From the NCBI GenBank assembly GCA_015680685.1, contig MNCI01030123.1, positions 1,216,020 to 1,275,421 of the forward strand: a DNA stretch of 59,402 bases. Direction: 5' to 3'. Below the pieces are notes generated by a model. The model saw only the letters and a program-made list of their open reading frames with translations. It was not told the DNA's origin and ran no database searches. Each line of letters opens with the position of its first letter. Position 1 is the first letter of the stretch. Made by a program: the position numbers and the translations under genes. Positions 45,492-56,639 of this stretch are shown here, piece after piece. This DNA comes from Gnetum montanum. Lineage: Eukaryota; Streptophyta; Gnetopsida; Gnetales; Gnetaceae.

Positions 45492-46361
45492 TGATACAGT
45501 TAGATTTTCTTCACCTACGATATTATGTCTATGATGTCGTATATCTAATGTCATAGCACAAGCTACGACATCATAGATTTGATATCCTAGGATATGTGTA
45601 GCCTATAAATACAACACTTAGGTGCACGAATCTAGAGAAGTTTTCATTCCATAGTAACAAAACTCTTTCATTTTGTTTTCATAATCTAGCACTTAGAAGT
45701 GTGAATGCCCATAGTGTAGTGTGACTTAGTGAATGAAGTCTTTGTTTGAACATCTTGTATTGGGACATAAGTATGGCTAGAACTAAAGATTGAGCTATTT
45801 CTCACTATTGTAGCATTCTCCTAGGTATCTATTTTACTTAGCACAATGTTTACTATTTTTCTTGTTAATGTTTTACTATTCCATGCACTTTACTTTACTG
45901 TTGTTATTAAGTAGAATAAGTACGACTAATCTCAAGCAATTAAGTGTAATTTCTTAGTAACCTATTAGTGCTATCACTTCGTACACCTAATAGTGGTACA
46001 CTTAGTATCCCAATAGTAGTTACACAAAGCCTAAGGTGTGTATGGAAGAGCAAGAATGGATGCTCATCACCATAGGCTAGAATAGATTCATTTACTTGTT
46101 TTACTTAGAATTAGAAACTACTTTCATGCTCATCATGTTTGCTAGGAGTAAGAATGGCCTAGCAACATTAGATATCATATACCTCATGGTGAGCTCAATC
46201 ATGCACATAGACTTCACTAGCTCCACATGGGAAGAAAATGGTCTCAAACTTAAATCAATTGCTAGCATAATTACATTGCCTTGTCCATGGATTATGATCT
46301 AGTCGCATGTGACCATCTATGACTTGTATGGTTGAGTGTTGGATTGTTCTACCACTCATCA
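45492..46361 (+). repeat. B1 3' LTR
   Basis: It begins TGATACAG and ends CCACTCATCA. The U3 GATATC-like array is short here. It keeps the approximately 45842-46005 segment that the 5' LTR lacks. The TATAAATA box is at 45604-45611. Confidence 0.92.
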
Positions 46362-46366
46362 GTTGG

Positions 46367-46729
46367 CTATAATAAAACAACAAACTAGTGTAGTCTTGGA
46401 TAGAACATGAATGTTTGATGTAGTATTGGGACAATTTAACTAATGATTGATCAATCTATTTATCCCTTAGTGTCATAGTTCTAGGATTTTATCTTCAATA
46501 GATACACTAATATAGGATAATAACTAATACAATGATTTGATGATGATGGTACTTAGAGGTAGAATGTGATTTTTGAGATGGATTGATTAGTGAAGTATGA
46601 TGGATGTTTGAATTGTAAAAGCAAGACTCTCACACTTATTTTAACAAGTGTTAAACAAGTTACAATCTAAATATAAAAGAAATATATTAAGCTTAATCAT
46701 GACATGATAAGTTTTTCCACCTATTTGAT
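46367..46729. other. Unassigned sequence
   Basis: No gene or recognisable element is seen between the B1 target duplication and the truncated integrase end of element D. It was once contiguous with 27988 and leftward. Confidence 0.5.
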
Positions 46730-46734
46730 TATCC

Positions 46735-47330
46735 ATCATACAAACATCAGATTATTCAACAAGGATTTATTCACCACCTCTATTTGACCATCATATTGTG
46801 GATGATATACACTAGAAAAATTTAATTTTGTTCCTAAATATTTTCAAAGGAACCTCAAAAAATGACTTGTGAACTTGGAGTCTTTGTCATTAACAATATT
46901 TTAAAGAAATTCCATGTAACTTGACAACATGCTAGAAAAATAAATTTGTTACATGAGAAGCATCACTCACCTTTTTTCATAAAATGAAGTATGCCATCTT
47001 GGAGAACCTATCCACAATAACAAAAATTGTATCATTTACACTTTTTTTTAGAATACCAGTCACAAAATCCATCAACACTCTTTTCCATGGATTCCTTGGA
47101 ATTAGAAAAGGCGTATAATGTCCATTGACTCCTTTACCTCCTTTGAACTTCTGATAAGTCAAATACTCCTTTACAAATTTCAAAACATCAATTACCATAC
47201 CAAACCAAAAATAGTGCCTTGCTAAAAGCTCCAATGTTTTATCCCTACCCATATGTCCTACCATGTCACTATAATGCTTTTCAAACAAATTATTTTTTCT
47301 AGAATCACATCTGGGAACACATACCTTTCC
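46735..47330 (-). pseudogene. Element D integrase
   Basis: 47288-46977 encodes the zinc-binding region and core start. The His pair is in HYSDMVGHMGRDKTLELLA, but the Cys pair reads YLTYQ instead of CxxC, two C-to-Y changes that fit G-to-A mutation. WKRVLMDFVTGI carries the first catalytic Asp. After a frame change, NDKDSKFTSHFL holds the second and VYHPQYDGQIEVVNK the catalytic Glu. Confidence 0.85.
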
Positions 47331-47559
47331 ATTTTTGAATAATAGTTCATCTTGAATACGATAGTCTCTCTATTGGTCTATCGTCCCCAACAATGGCTCA
47401 TTGATGATTTTCCAAACCTATCCAAAATCACAATCATATTCATACAAATAGCAAAATCACCCATAGATTCCACATGAGGTATGCTAAAATTCACCACATG
47501 CACCTTGGACAATGATCAGCCACCACATTCATTTTTTTACTTTTGTGTTTCAACACAGA

Positions 47560-47950
47560 ATTAAATTCCTATAACTATACAACCCACTTCATGTACTTTG
47601 CACTCAACTTCCTTTGAGAGTTTAGAAATTGTAGTGCTTTGTGGTTCATCATCAAGGTGAATTCCTTGGGCAACAAGTAATTCCTCCAATGCTTGATTAC
47701 TTTAAGAATAGCATACAACTCCTTCTCATATATGTTATATCTTTGCCTTGACTCAATTATATTTTTAGAAAAGAAAGAAATAGGTATACCTTCTTGTAAA
47801 AGTAACCCACCAATGGTAAGTCCACATGCATTCATCTCTACCTGAAAAAGCTTATAAAAATATAGAATCACAAGCATTGATTGACTGGTAATTTTTGCTT
47901 TCAACAAGTCAAAAGTCCCTTAAAAATCATTATTTTTTTAACAAAGCAAA
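47560..47950 (-). pseudogene. Element D RNase H
   Basis: 47907-47575 gives VEMNACGLTIGGLLLQE, where the catalytic TDAS Asp is Asn. YEKELYAILKVIKHWRNYL is intact, and the MNHKALQFLNSQRKL motif again has Asn for Asp. The enzyme would be inactive. Confidence 0.85.
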
Positions 47951-48079
47951 CATAGGTTAAGAAATACAATTGAAATTTTTGATGAACCATCTATAAAAAC
48001 CTGTTACATTAAGGAATGATCTTACCTCCCCAACATTCTTAAAAGTTGGCCAATCCCTAATAGCCTTTGCCTTGGCAGC

Positions 48080-48720
48080 TTTCATTCAAATTTGATTTTT
48101 AGAAATCACATGCTCCAATTATGTGATTTTCCTCTTGAAGAAATGACTTTTCTTTACATTCATCATCAACTATACCTCCTTCAACTTAAGACACATCATT
48201 CTCAAGTAATTCAAGTACTCTTTATCATTAGAGCTATATACCAAAATATCATCAAAAAAGACAATACCGTACTTACCAATCAAGTCCTTCAATGCATCAT
48301 GCATCAATCTCATGAATGTAGTAGGTTCATTCATGAGTTCAAATGGCATCACCAAGCACTCAAATAATCCATCTAGTGTTTTGAAAGCTATCTTTCATTC
48401 ATCACCAATCTTGATTCAAATTTGATAGTACCCACTCTTCAAATCAATTTTGCTAGGAATCTCCACATTGGTAAGGACATCAAGAATATCATCCATTATT
48501 GGAATAGGAAACATGTACCTCACTATTATTCTATTCACTATCCTAGAATTAATGCACATCCTCCATTCATTATTGTACTTCTTTAACATAAGCACTACTG
48601 AAACTACACAAGGTAAAATGGATTTTCTCATGAAGCAATTTGCAAGTAACTTATCTACTTGCCTTTGTAATTCAACCTTTGATTTGGTGCCATTATGTAA
48701 TCTCTCTCATTTGGAATGAT
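48080..48720 (-). pseudogene. Element D reverse transcriptase
   Basis: 48631-48416 gives EWRMCINSRIVNRI, FPIPIMDDILD and IPSKIDLKSGYYQI. 48355-48170 gives MPFELMNEPTTFMRLMHD and the catalytic box VFFDDILVYS. The catalytic Asp pair is intact. The frames are split by stops between the pieces. Confidence 0.88.
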
Positions 48721-49149
48721 AGCACGAGGGATGAAATCAATCTGATGTTATACATTTCTCATTGGTAATAATCCATTCAACTCCTTTTGCACACCTTGGG
48801 AAATTGCTCCTTCAAGCCTAGCACACCTATAGGAAATTCAACCTACACATCATCATAGCTAGAATAAACTATTGATACAACAACAAAACCAAAACCTATT
48901 TCAACATGTTCCTTAATGTATTCCCTCTCTTGTAGAAGGATTAAGAAAGCATTAATTTTGCTTTGCTACCTCACTTATTCAACTGTCATGGGAATCAACT
49001 CATGAATTTCATCAAATCTAGTTGCATTCCATACATTTATTGCTTCATCAAATTGAGTGTCATTATCAAAATTCCAAGGTCTACCAAGAGTTACATTAGC
49101 ATAATCTATTGGAAGTACATCATGAAAACTCCAATTTTAAATTTTAAGA

Positions 49150-49600
49150 TACATTGTTCCCTCACCTCTTGAGAGAAATCTCTAGACAACCAATGTACCT
49201 TCTAGGGTCTAGGATGAGGATTAGTTACCAAATCTAATTTAGCAACTACTCTAGAAGAAATAACATTTCTTGGGCTCCTCCATCAATTAAAACATGAATC
49301 TATTTCTTAATAAGCAAACATTTAGCCCTAATTTGAAATAAAAATTTTCTATTAGGATGATCTCCTCTATTTACATTTTCCATGAATGCATAAGAATTTA
49401 GTTCAAAAAATTCCTTAATCTTGAAAGCATTAGAATTACCTCTTTGAAAAGCTTGGTTTGATATCTCCTCCATCTCCATGGTTTATACATCTTTACCCTT
49501 GGCTGCCTCATGAAGTAAACATTCTCATTGCATGTGTTCCCATTCTTCACACTTGAAGCATTGAATCTTGGATTAACTACTACCTTAACCCTTATCTCCC
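49150..49600 (-). pseudogene. Element D gag zinc-knuckle and protease region
   Basis: The minus strand near 49550 reads CFKCEEWEHMQxEC, a CCHC-like knuckle (C-x2-C-x4-H-x4-C). Near 49300 HVLIDGGAQ marks the protease active site (DGG/DSG type), followed by a frame change. It is degenerate. Confidence 0.55.
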
Positions 49601-50656
49601 TTGCCTTGGTCCTAATTGGCTTTGCCCTTATCATCATCCTTCTCTATCTTTTTATCATGACTACCATTCTTGTCATCAAATTTGAACTTGGACCCCTTCT
49701 CGGATTTGGATACCTTGTCCTTTTTCTTGGAAGTTTGTTTATTCATGTTTTCTAAATTTTCTTAGTTTCTTTTCTACCTTGAGTGCTAAATTATACTCCT
49801 CATCAAGAGTTTGTGACTTATCAAAAGACACCTCTTGCTGATACACCATTTTAAGACCTTGTATAAAGATTGAAGCTTGTTCATACTTCTCTTAGTTCAC
49901 TTTAGCTTGATAAAATAGATCATAAAATTTAATGTAGAATTCTTTGATAGCCTTGTCATCTTGCCTTAGGAATTTCAACTTCATGATGATATCTTATCTT
50001 TGATGAGATTGTTTAAATTTCCTTTGCAGCTTGTATTTCATCATATTCCAATCTCTAATAGGCTAACCATTTTATCTTTCACAATCTTGAAACTCCTTCT
50101 TCCATCAAGTAGAAGACATACTTTCTAATCTAAATTCAACAATAGGTATTATTAATTGATTCAGTACCTCTTCCAACTCAAAGTGCTTGTCAAGTTCCTT
50201 CAACCAAATTGAGAAAGCTTTGGTACCATCTACACCATTAAAAGTCTTTAACTCAACATATGAAAGTCTTGCAATAGTATGGAATGCTCTAGTAAGCCTT
50301 GCTTCATCCTCCTTGTTAAGCTTGGCAAGAGAAGAAGTAGAGGACATTAATGAAGCTTTTGGAATTTTCATCTAAGAAATAGAATTTCCTTCCATCAAAA
50401 TCCTTAGTTGATGGATTTCTACACTTCCATAGCTAGATTGTCCTTCCTTATTATTTCCTTCACCTAGTTGTGAAACTTTTTCATTGTCTGAATGTGAATG
50501 CTCATCATCTCCATGTGTTAGAATACAGATGGGGCCTATATTTCTATCTACCTTGGTGTTGATTTCATCCAACCAAATAATCATTAGTTGGAAGGTAGAC
50601 TTCATGCTCTCCATGTCTCTATTCAAGACTTGCACTTGTTTCTTCGTAGGCATCAT
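49601..50656 (-). pseudogene. Element D gag
   Basis: 50656-50372 starts MMPTKKQVQVLNRDMESMKS, with a coiled-coil-like start and an acidic middle. 50371-50105 contains VELKTFNGVDGTKAFSIWLK, a typical plant gag capsid block (aromatic-x-G-xx-D/A...W), and EEVLNQLIIPI. The following part to 49600 is broken, with Lys-rich codons. Confidence 0.75.
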
Positions 50657-50759
50657 TTGAATTTGACAAAACGCTCAACCAAGTATAAGCAACAATCAAA
50701 CTAAAGCTTTAATACTAATAATGCTAGAGCATGTTCACTCCAATGGAAAATTACCTTTG

Positions 50760-51628
50760 ATCCCACTAAATCCAAATATTATGAAAAGACAAACACTATG
50801 CTAGAAAAAAAAGAAAACTAGTTATCTTCAATTATTTAAATGAAGAAGACAATAGCATTTCACAACTTAGCAAACATCCAAAACTCACAACACTCAAATG
50901 ATATTGCAAAGAACAAGGCTCTACAACCATACAATGGTTGTTCTCAATGTTAGACATAACTAATAGAGAATCTCTCCTACAACCCCAAGAACTAAGATCT
51001 CAACACATAAGTACATAAGAGACACTAGGCCAACATACATACTATTGATCAAGAGATGCATACACACTCCTACACTCTTCACATATGCTCTCATGACATC
51101 TCATGATCTCTCCTAGAGATACAAGCATGAAAAAACATCAATATTTATTAGCAAAGCAAGACAAGAAGTCTAGAAAGCTTTCCTCGACTTAACATGAGGA
51201 TCTCAAGTTGTTTTCATCATTTTCTCTACCATTTGTCCTATTTCCCAATTTGGGAAGGTAAATTTCAAAAGTTTTCCCAATTGTATGAGTCATCATTAGC
51301 TTGGAATAGACATCTTTCTATTAAATACCATTGGCAGGAGAGACATCTTTCAAACTTGGAAGACATCTTTGCTACATGTGAGATGTCTCTATGATTGTAG
51401 AGACATCTCTAGCTTAGGGGAGATGTCTCACCTGAGACATCTTAGTTTCAGAAGAGACATCTCCACTTCTTAGTAGACATCTCCAGCATTACCCAGATGT
51501 CCCCTATGGAGACTCTACATTCTACCAAGATGTCTTTGTAGCCTCCCAAATGTTTTTCCAATGTTAGAAACCTACAAAAAATCACTTGGAGAGAAGAGAA
51601 CAAGGGGATTAGAGGAGGTGTTCCTACA
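50760..51628 (-). repeat. Element D 5' LTR (inner end approximate)
   Basis: It starts TGTAGGAACACC at 51628 on the minus strand. It has about ten GAGACATCT or AGATGTCTC words between 51310 and 51540. The inner end and primer site could not be placed exactly, so the 50760 edge is a guess. Confidence 0.55.
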
Positions 51629-52350
51629 CTAGCTATGGAAGCTTTGGTGTTTTAGGAAGCTTTGCAATCAAAGGATTTAAGCATTGTTGTATTTTGAAGC
51701 TATGTCATGGATTTGCAAAATGGCTCAGGTCGCTATCTTATGTATTTCTTGTAACTTGTATTACAAGAATTTGTGCTTATGATGTTGGCATAACATTACA
51801 TGGATTTTGTTGAGTGATGTATTCTCTATGGTTTGCTCAAGTATGCTAATTAGTTATTAAGGTTCATACTTGATGATTTAAGGTCATCCAAGAACTTAAT
51901 TTTAGATTTTAAGTTTTACATATGGAATTTAATCATTCTCCTTAAATGAATTTATAAATTTATGTATGGTTAAATTTTGGGTGTGACATCTACTCATGTA
52001 TACAACCATATAATTGATATTTTTGGAAAATAAAAAGAGGAAAATTAATTGCTAGTATGAAGGATAGCCCCTACCATAACAACATTTATATCATTTTCAA
52101 CATTCATGCCTGAACTTAAAATGACAAAAGAATTTGAGATAGTATTAGAAAGTTGTAGTAAAATACCAATACATTTTGTATTATTAGCACTTTGTTGGTT
52201 AATGTAAACCTTACATTAAAAATATTTACTATCAATCATAACTTACTTATTGACATTAGTTTTAGTCTTTGATTAATTAATATTTTTTATAGCACAAGTA
52301 AAAACATTCATAGAAACTTATGTCTTTTTTGGTTTCTTAATTAATAGTTG
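51629..52350. other. Unassigned AT-rich sequence
   Basis: Nothing recognisable. Short ORFs are not supported by composition or motifs. Confidence 0.5.
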
Positions 52351-52357
52351 ATTGTTC

Positions 52358-52490
52358 TTATTATTGCTCTATTGGTTAGAGTGTGTGATTTTTGATGTGC
52401 AAGTCATAAGTTCAATCCCAAGTGGGTATATTAACAAGTAGGCATTCCCATTTTGTTAAGACAAGACAAGGATACTAATGATGATGATGA
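52358..52490 (+). repeat. tRNA-derived SINE-like sequence
   Basis: TTGGTTAGAGTGTG (near 52373) resembles a pol III A box and AGTTCAATCCC (near 52411) a B box, spaced as in a tRNA gene. It lacks a convincing tRNA fold at both ends (no paired acceptor stem) and is followed by an ATGATGATG run, typical of a SINE tail. It may also be a decayed tRNA pseudogene. Confidence 0.45.
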
Positions 52491-52699
52491 AGAATTGGTA
52501 GTTAATTATTTTTATCATTAACATTAATTTGATTTTGCATATCAAAATGTTTTTTACTATCCTTAACTTCAACATGTTTTTTTTTTAAAACATTATTTTT
52601 CATGAGTAGAAAAGAACAAGCATTAAACAAATGTACTTTATGATGATAAAGTTGCAAAAATTAGGAATATTATAATATATAATTGGGTAAATGTAAGTC

Positions 52700-53400
52700 T
52701 TTCTGCTTCCTTGCGATACCAATTCCTTTTTATAGTTAAGAAGATTGATTTCAACAAAACAATGTCTACAAGAACCAAATAGTATATAAATAGATTCCAT
52801 ATGCTTCATGGGATGAGAAGACTAGAACTGCTCTTGAGCCTCCTAAAAAATCAACAAAAGATTAAGTAACTTGACAATACATGAAACTTTAGAATATTCA
52901 TAAAATTGGACATCAAAATTTGGAATCCACTTACTAATGATTAATATTATGTACTTATGCATAAATGATCCTATATTTGGGACATGTTGCACCTTTGAAG
53001 CATTACTTAACTTAACAAGTAGAAAAATAAGAATAGTAGTTAGCATGAATGACTTGAATGTTACACTTTTGCATTATATCATTTAACCATGACAAGAAAC
53101 TTTGATTATGAGACCAATAATCCAAAAATTGAATGAATATATGTCATAATGTAAAATTAGCAACTAATGACTCACATACATCGTTAGGAAGAGCAAAATT
53201 AGGCATCTTATTTGCAACAATATTACTAGAAGGCATCACAAATTTTTGCTTGCTACCTTGTAAACTTTCATTTTGAGAATTAATAGAAATTTCTATACTC
53301 ATAGAAGAAGTACAAATTTCATCATTGGTAAAAGAATGTGGAAGCAATTTAGAAACCTCCTTAGGGGAGAGATAATATGGAGAAATCAGTTATGAAACCC
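52700..53400 (-). pseudogene. Decayed DUF4283-like retroelement ORF
   Basis: On the minus strand SKWIPNFDVQFYEYSKVSCI followed by VKLLNLLLIF resembles the core of DUF4283 (consensus near W-PNFD-...F-KVP-WV-L-NLP), found in ORF1 of plant LINEs and related retroelements. It is followed by FVDFLG. Upstream the 53347-53144 frame is Ser/Asn-rich. The frame has many stops. Assignment rests on motif memory. Confidence 0.4.
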
Positions 53401-53801
53401 TAGTTAGATCAACATTCTTTACCAAATAAGAATTTGAATTTGCTTTGGTTGTTGAGAAAAAAAGTGGTTGATAAACCTATAATGTCATTATGGAGAAAGC
53501 CTTTCAAATCATCATCCTTGAGATCAACAAAACTTTAAACACTTGACATGCTATCTTAAAAGGTTACCAATTTGATAGAATTTACATAAAATATAGAGAT
53601 GTGTGAAGTATGTCTCATTTAGAAATTATAAAATAAATTCAATTTAGTTGTTTTATTGCATGCTAGTGCAATGTATTAGCACTAAACCTTTGGCTTTGAA
53701 AACGTGGGATAGCTATCAAGTAAGGAGAAACCTAAAATCTACCTTAATTAGAAAGGAAAAATGCTACCAGTTAGCATTTAATACAAAGAAATTAAGTGAT
53801 G

Positions 53802-54020
53802 TGTTGTTGGTTCGTCCCACATCACCACGGATGGTGGTTGTAGCCAAGCCAGCCTTAGAAAGAAAGAAAGAAAAAAACAAACCAAGCAAGCATGCAACGT
53901 ACATACGTACGTGTTCATATTACCCATGTATATCCCCTTAAACCTGTGACTTAATGTGGTTACTATAATTCTTACTCTTTTAATATTAATATTAATAAAA
54001 CTTCTTTTTGGGGTCCGACA
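53802..54020 (+). repeat. Possible small solo LTR
   Basis: TGTTGTTGGTTCGTCCCACATC at the left and GGGTCCGACA at the right give TG...CA ends with a short inverted match (TGTTGG/CCGACA). The start is like many plant Copia LTRs. I found no target duplication, so this is only a candidate. Confidence 0.3.
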
Positions 54021-54099
54021 CCCCCCCACATTACCCATGTATTATGACAATGATGAGAATACCGTTGCCTTTTTACTTCCCCATTTCTATTATGATAAT

Positions 54100-56620
54100 A
54101 ATTGTGCGCTGCATACTGTTTCAAAACTACAACAGTTAGGCTTCGTGCCACTTATGCCCAAACTTGTGGGAATTAACCAAGCTAGCTTCGTGCAGGGCCG
54201 GACCCTTCAGGACTAGGTTCTCCTTATGCAAGAGGTGCTCCACTCACTCCGAACTACGGGTTTCCCTGGGCTTTGTCTCAAACTCAACATTACCAAGGCA
54301 TATGACATGCTCAGTTGGGAGGCCTTGAAGTCCATTATGCAATAGAAAGGCTTTGACCAACAGTTTATCCAACTTTGCATTCGCATGCAATATTCTGCAT
54401 GTTTCTCTTTCAATGTGGGAGGGCGACTGTGGGGTCTCTCCTCTCCTGGAAGGGGGCTGCGACAAGGGGAACCACTTTCGCCCCTACTTTTCATCATCGC
54501 TATGGATTTAATGCAAAATTATTGCAACACATCCGGGGTGGATGGCTTGGACATTGCGGGGGTGGCATGTCGGGCTAAACACTATGCAAATGACACAATG
54601 CTGCTCAGTCGGGTAGCGGTCTCACAAGCACGATTCATCAACATCGCTTTGTCCTGCCTAGCAGCTAAGTTAGGGCTAGAGATTAATCAAGCCAAGTCTT
54701 CAACTCATTTTGTTAATGTAGATGAATAGGTTAAAAACTAGGTGGTGCAAGTCCTGAATATCCTGCCTAGGACAGGAAAAGACACATACTTGGGCATTCC
54801 ACTCTACCAATGGGGGTGGAGCATATCGTGGGGGGCCACTATTGGAGAAAGTTGAAAGAAGGATGGACCATTGGACAAATCGCTTCTTAACTCGAAAAGG
54901 GCGACTGCTGGTGGCAACGGGGATCCTCACGGCAATTACCTGGTTCGTGGCAGCCATTGCCACCCCCCCAAATGCCATCATCAATAGGATCAACATGCTG
55001 GTCAGACACTTCATTTGGAANNNNNNNNNNNNNNNNNNNNNNNNNNNNNNNNNNNNNNNNNNNNNNNNNNNNNNNNNNNNNNNNNNNNNNNNNNNNNNNN
55101 NNNNNNNNNNNNNNNNNNNNNNNNNNNNNNNNNNNNNNNNNNNNNNNNNNNNNNNNNNNNNNNNNNNNNNNNNNNNNNNNNNNNNNNNNNNNNNNNNNNN
55201 NNNNNNNNNNNNNNNNNNNNNNNNNNNNNNNNNNNNNNNNNNNNNNNNNNNNNNNNNNNNNNNNNNNNNNNNNNNNNNNNNNNNNNNNNNNNNNNNNNNN
55301 NNNNNNNNNNNNNNNNNNNNNNNNNNNNNNNNNNNNNNNNNNNNNNNNNNNNNNNNNNNNNNNNNNNNNNNNNNNNNNNNNNNNNNNNNNNNNNNNNNNN
55401 NNNNNNNNNNNNNNNNNNNNNNNNNNNNNNNNNNNNNNNNNNNNNNNNNNNNNNNNNNNNNNNNNNNNNNNNNNNNNNNNNNNNNNNNNNNNNNNNNNNN
55501 NNNNNNNNNNNNNNNNNNNNNNNNNNNNNNNNNNNNNNNNNNNNNNNNNNNNNNNNNNNNNNNNNNNNNNNNNNNNNNNNNNNNNNNNNNNNNNNNNNNN
55601 NNNNNNNNNNNNNNNNNNNNNNNNNNNNNNNNNNNNNNNNNNNNNNNNNNNNNNNNNNNNNNNNNNNNNNNNNNNNNNNNNNNNNNNNNNNNNNNNNNNN
55701 NNNNNNNNNNNNNNNNNNNNNNNNNNNNNNNNNNNNNNNNNNNNNNNNNNNNNNNNNNNNNNNNNNNNNNNNNNNNNNNNNNNNNNNNNNNNNNNNNNNN
55801 NNNNNNNNNNNNNNNNNNNNNNNNNNNNNNNNNNNNNNNNNNNNNNNNNNNNNNNNNNNNNNNNNNNNNNNNNNNNNNNNNNNNNNNNNNNNNNNNNNNN
55901 NNNNNNNNNNNNNNNNNNNNNNNNNNNNNNNNNNNNNTGACTACGCATACATGCGTGCCACGTGGCTTGCGGCGGGGGCGCCCCTCGATGCGCCTCATCG
56001 GAAATTCTTGGGCCACGCTACTTTTATGGGTAGGGTGGAAAGCAAGAAACCGCACTGTTTTTCACTAGGACAAACTGCCCCCCTCACCTCGTGACTAGTT
56101 TTCCAAGCTCTTCTCGCGTGGAAAGAAATTGAGGTGGTGATGGGAATCACGCCAACGTTTGAATCGGACTGCACCACGTTTCAGGAGGACGAGGAACTCT
56201 TGCAGATGGTGACACAATGTGGCTAGTGTGACCCCCTACAGCGGCTGGTCAAGGATCCTGATCTGGCTAATGATGCTTTCTTTGCTAACTGGCGTAATGA
56301 TTGGACCTTTTTCCGAGGGTGCGAGGTTATCATCACAAAATCCTCAATTGCCAGCTGTCTTGGGGCCCAGGCCGCCAGAGAGGTCATCCTACTGTCCACA
56401 CACGGTTTGCAGCACGTAGAACTGTTTTTTGAAGGGCTCATGCCATGCACACAAAGCCGACAGGTGCCCAGATCTTCTCTTCCCCGTCTTTGGGCCCAGG
56501 CGGCTGATCTCGTGGATAGATTTTTTGTTCAATTTGGCAAGATTTTCAAGCTCCAGGGCCTACACTTTGTGTTTTTGCATTGCCTGAAATTGGGATGCCG
56601 AGTTAACCTTCCCTGTTTTT
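54100..56620 (+). pseudogene. LINE E reverse transcriptase ORF, 5'-truncated and gapped
   Basis: Motifs of plant L1-type LINEs occur in order: LVGINQASFVQGRTLQD, LKLNITKAYDMLSWEALKSI, SPGRGLRQGEPLSPLLFIIAMD, then HYANDTML, where the usual YADD box reads YAND. GLEINQAKSS and YLGIPLY follow. 54842-55020 has RMDHWTNRFLTRKGRLLVAT and NMLVRHFIW. After the 55021-55937 gap LLLWVGWKARNRTVFH is the zf-RVT C-terminal signature. The next frame (LFQALLAWKEIEVVMGITPT, then FFANWRNDWTFFRGCEVIIT) runs to about 56620. Only a few stops and shifts exist, and GC is much higher than around it, so it is younger than the LTR elements or has decayed less. The endonuclease and ORF1 are missing. Confidence 0.85.
55021..55937. 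other. Assembly gap (917 N)
   Basis: A run of N inside LINE E, between the RT thumb region and the zf-RVT region. Confidence 0.99.
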
Positions 56621-56639
56621 TCCTGAAGGCCCTTCTACT

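Larger units (their letters stand above)
27994..46361 (+). mobile_element. Ty3-type LTR retrotransposon B1 with nested A2
   Basis: LTRs at 27994-28867 and 45492-46361 are flanked by perfect 5-bp duplications GTTGG (27989-27993 and 46362-46366). The interior has gag, protease, a fused end-of-pol piece, a spacer, and an extra ORF that is interrupted by A2 at 35621/44082. The RT, RNase H and integrase block is missing. Without A2 the element is about 9.9 kb. It is the closest relative in the window of B2. Confidence 0.92.
46730..51628 (-). mobile_element. 3'-truncated Ty3 element D
   Basis: On the minus strand the order is LTR (to 51628), gag, protease, RT, RNase H, integrase, the classical Ty3 order. 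The LTR start TGTAGGAACACCTCC and its GAGACATCTC repeats resemble element C. The integrase stops being recognisable after VVNKSLLNNLMFV near 46735, and no 3' LTR is found, so the 3' end is lost. The RT and integrase motifs look more chromovirus-like than Tat/Athila-like; this lineage call is tentative. Confidence 0.8.

Noticed and set aside
52358-52430. Functional tRNA gene
   Set aside because: Box-like words are present, but acceptor and T arms do not pair convincingly.
54700-56068. Very long ORFs on both strands around 55-56 kb
   Set aside because: Their length comes from the 917-bp N run. Only the flanking LINE motifs on the plus strand are real.
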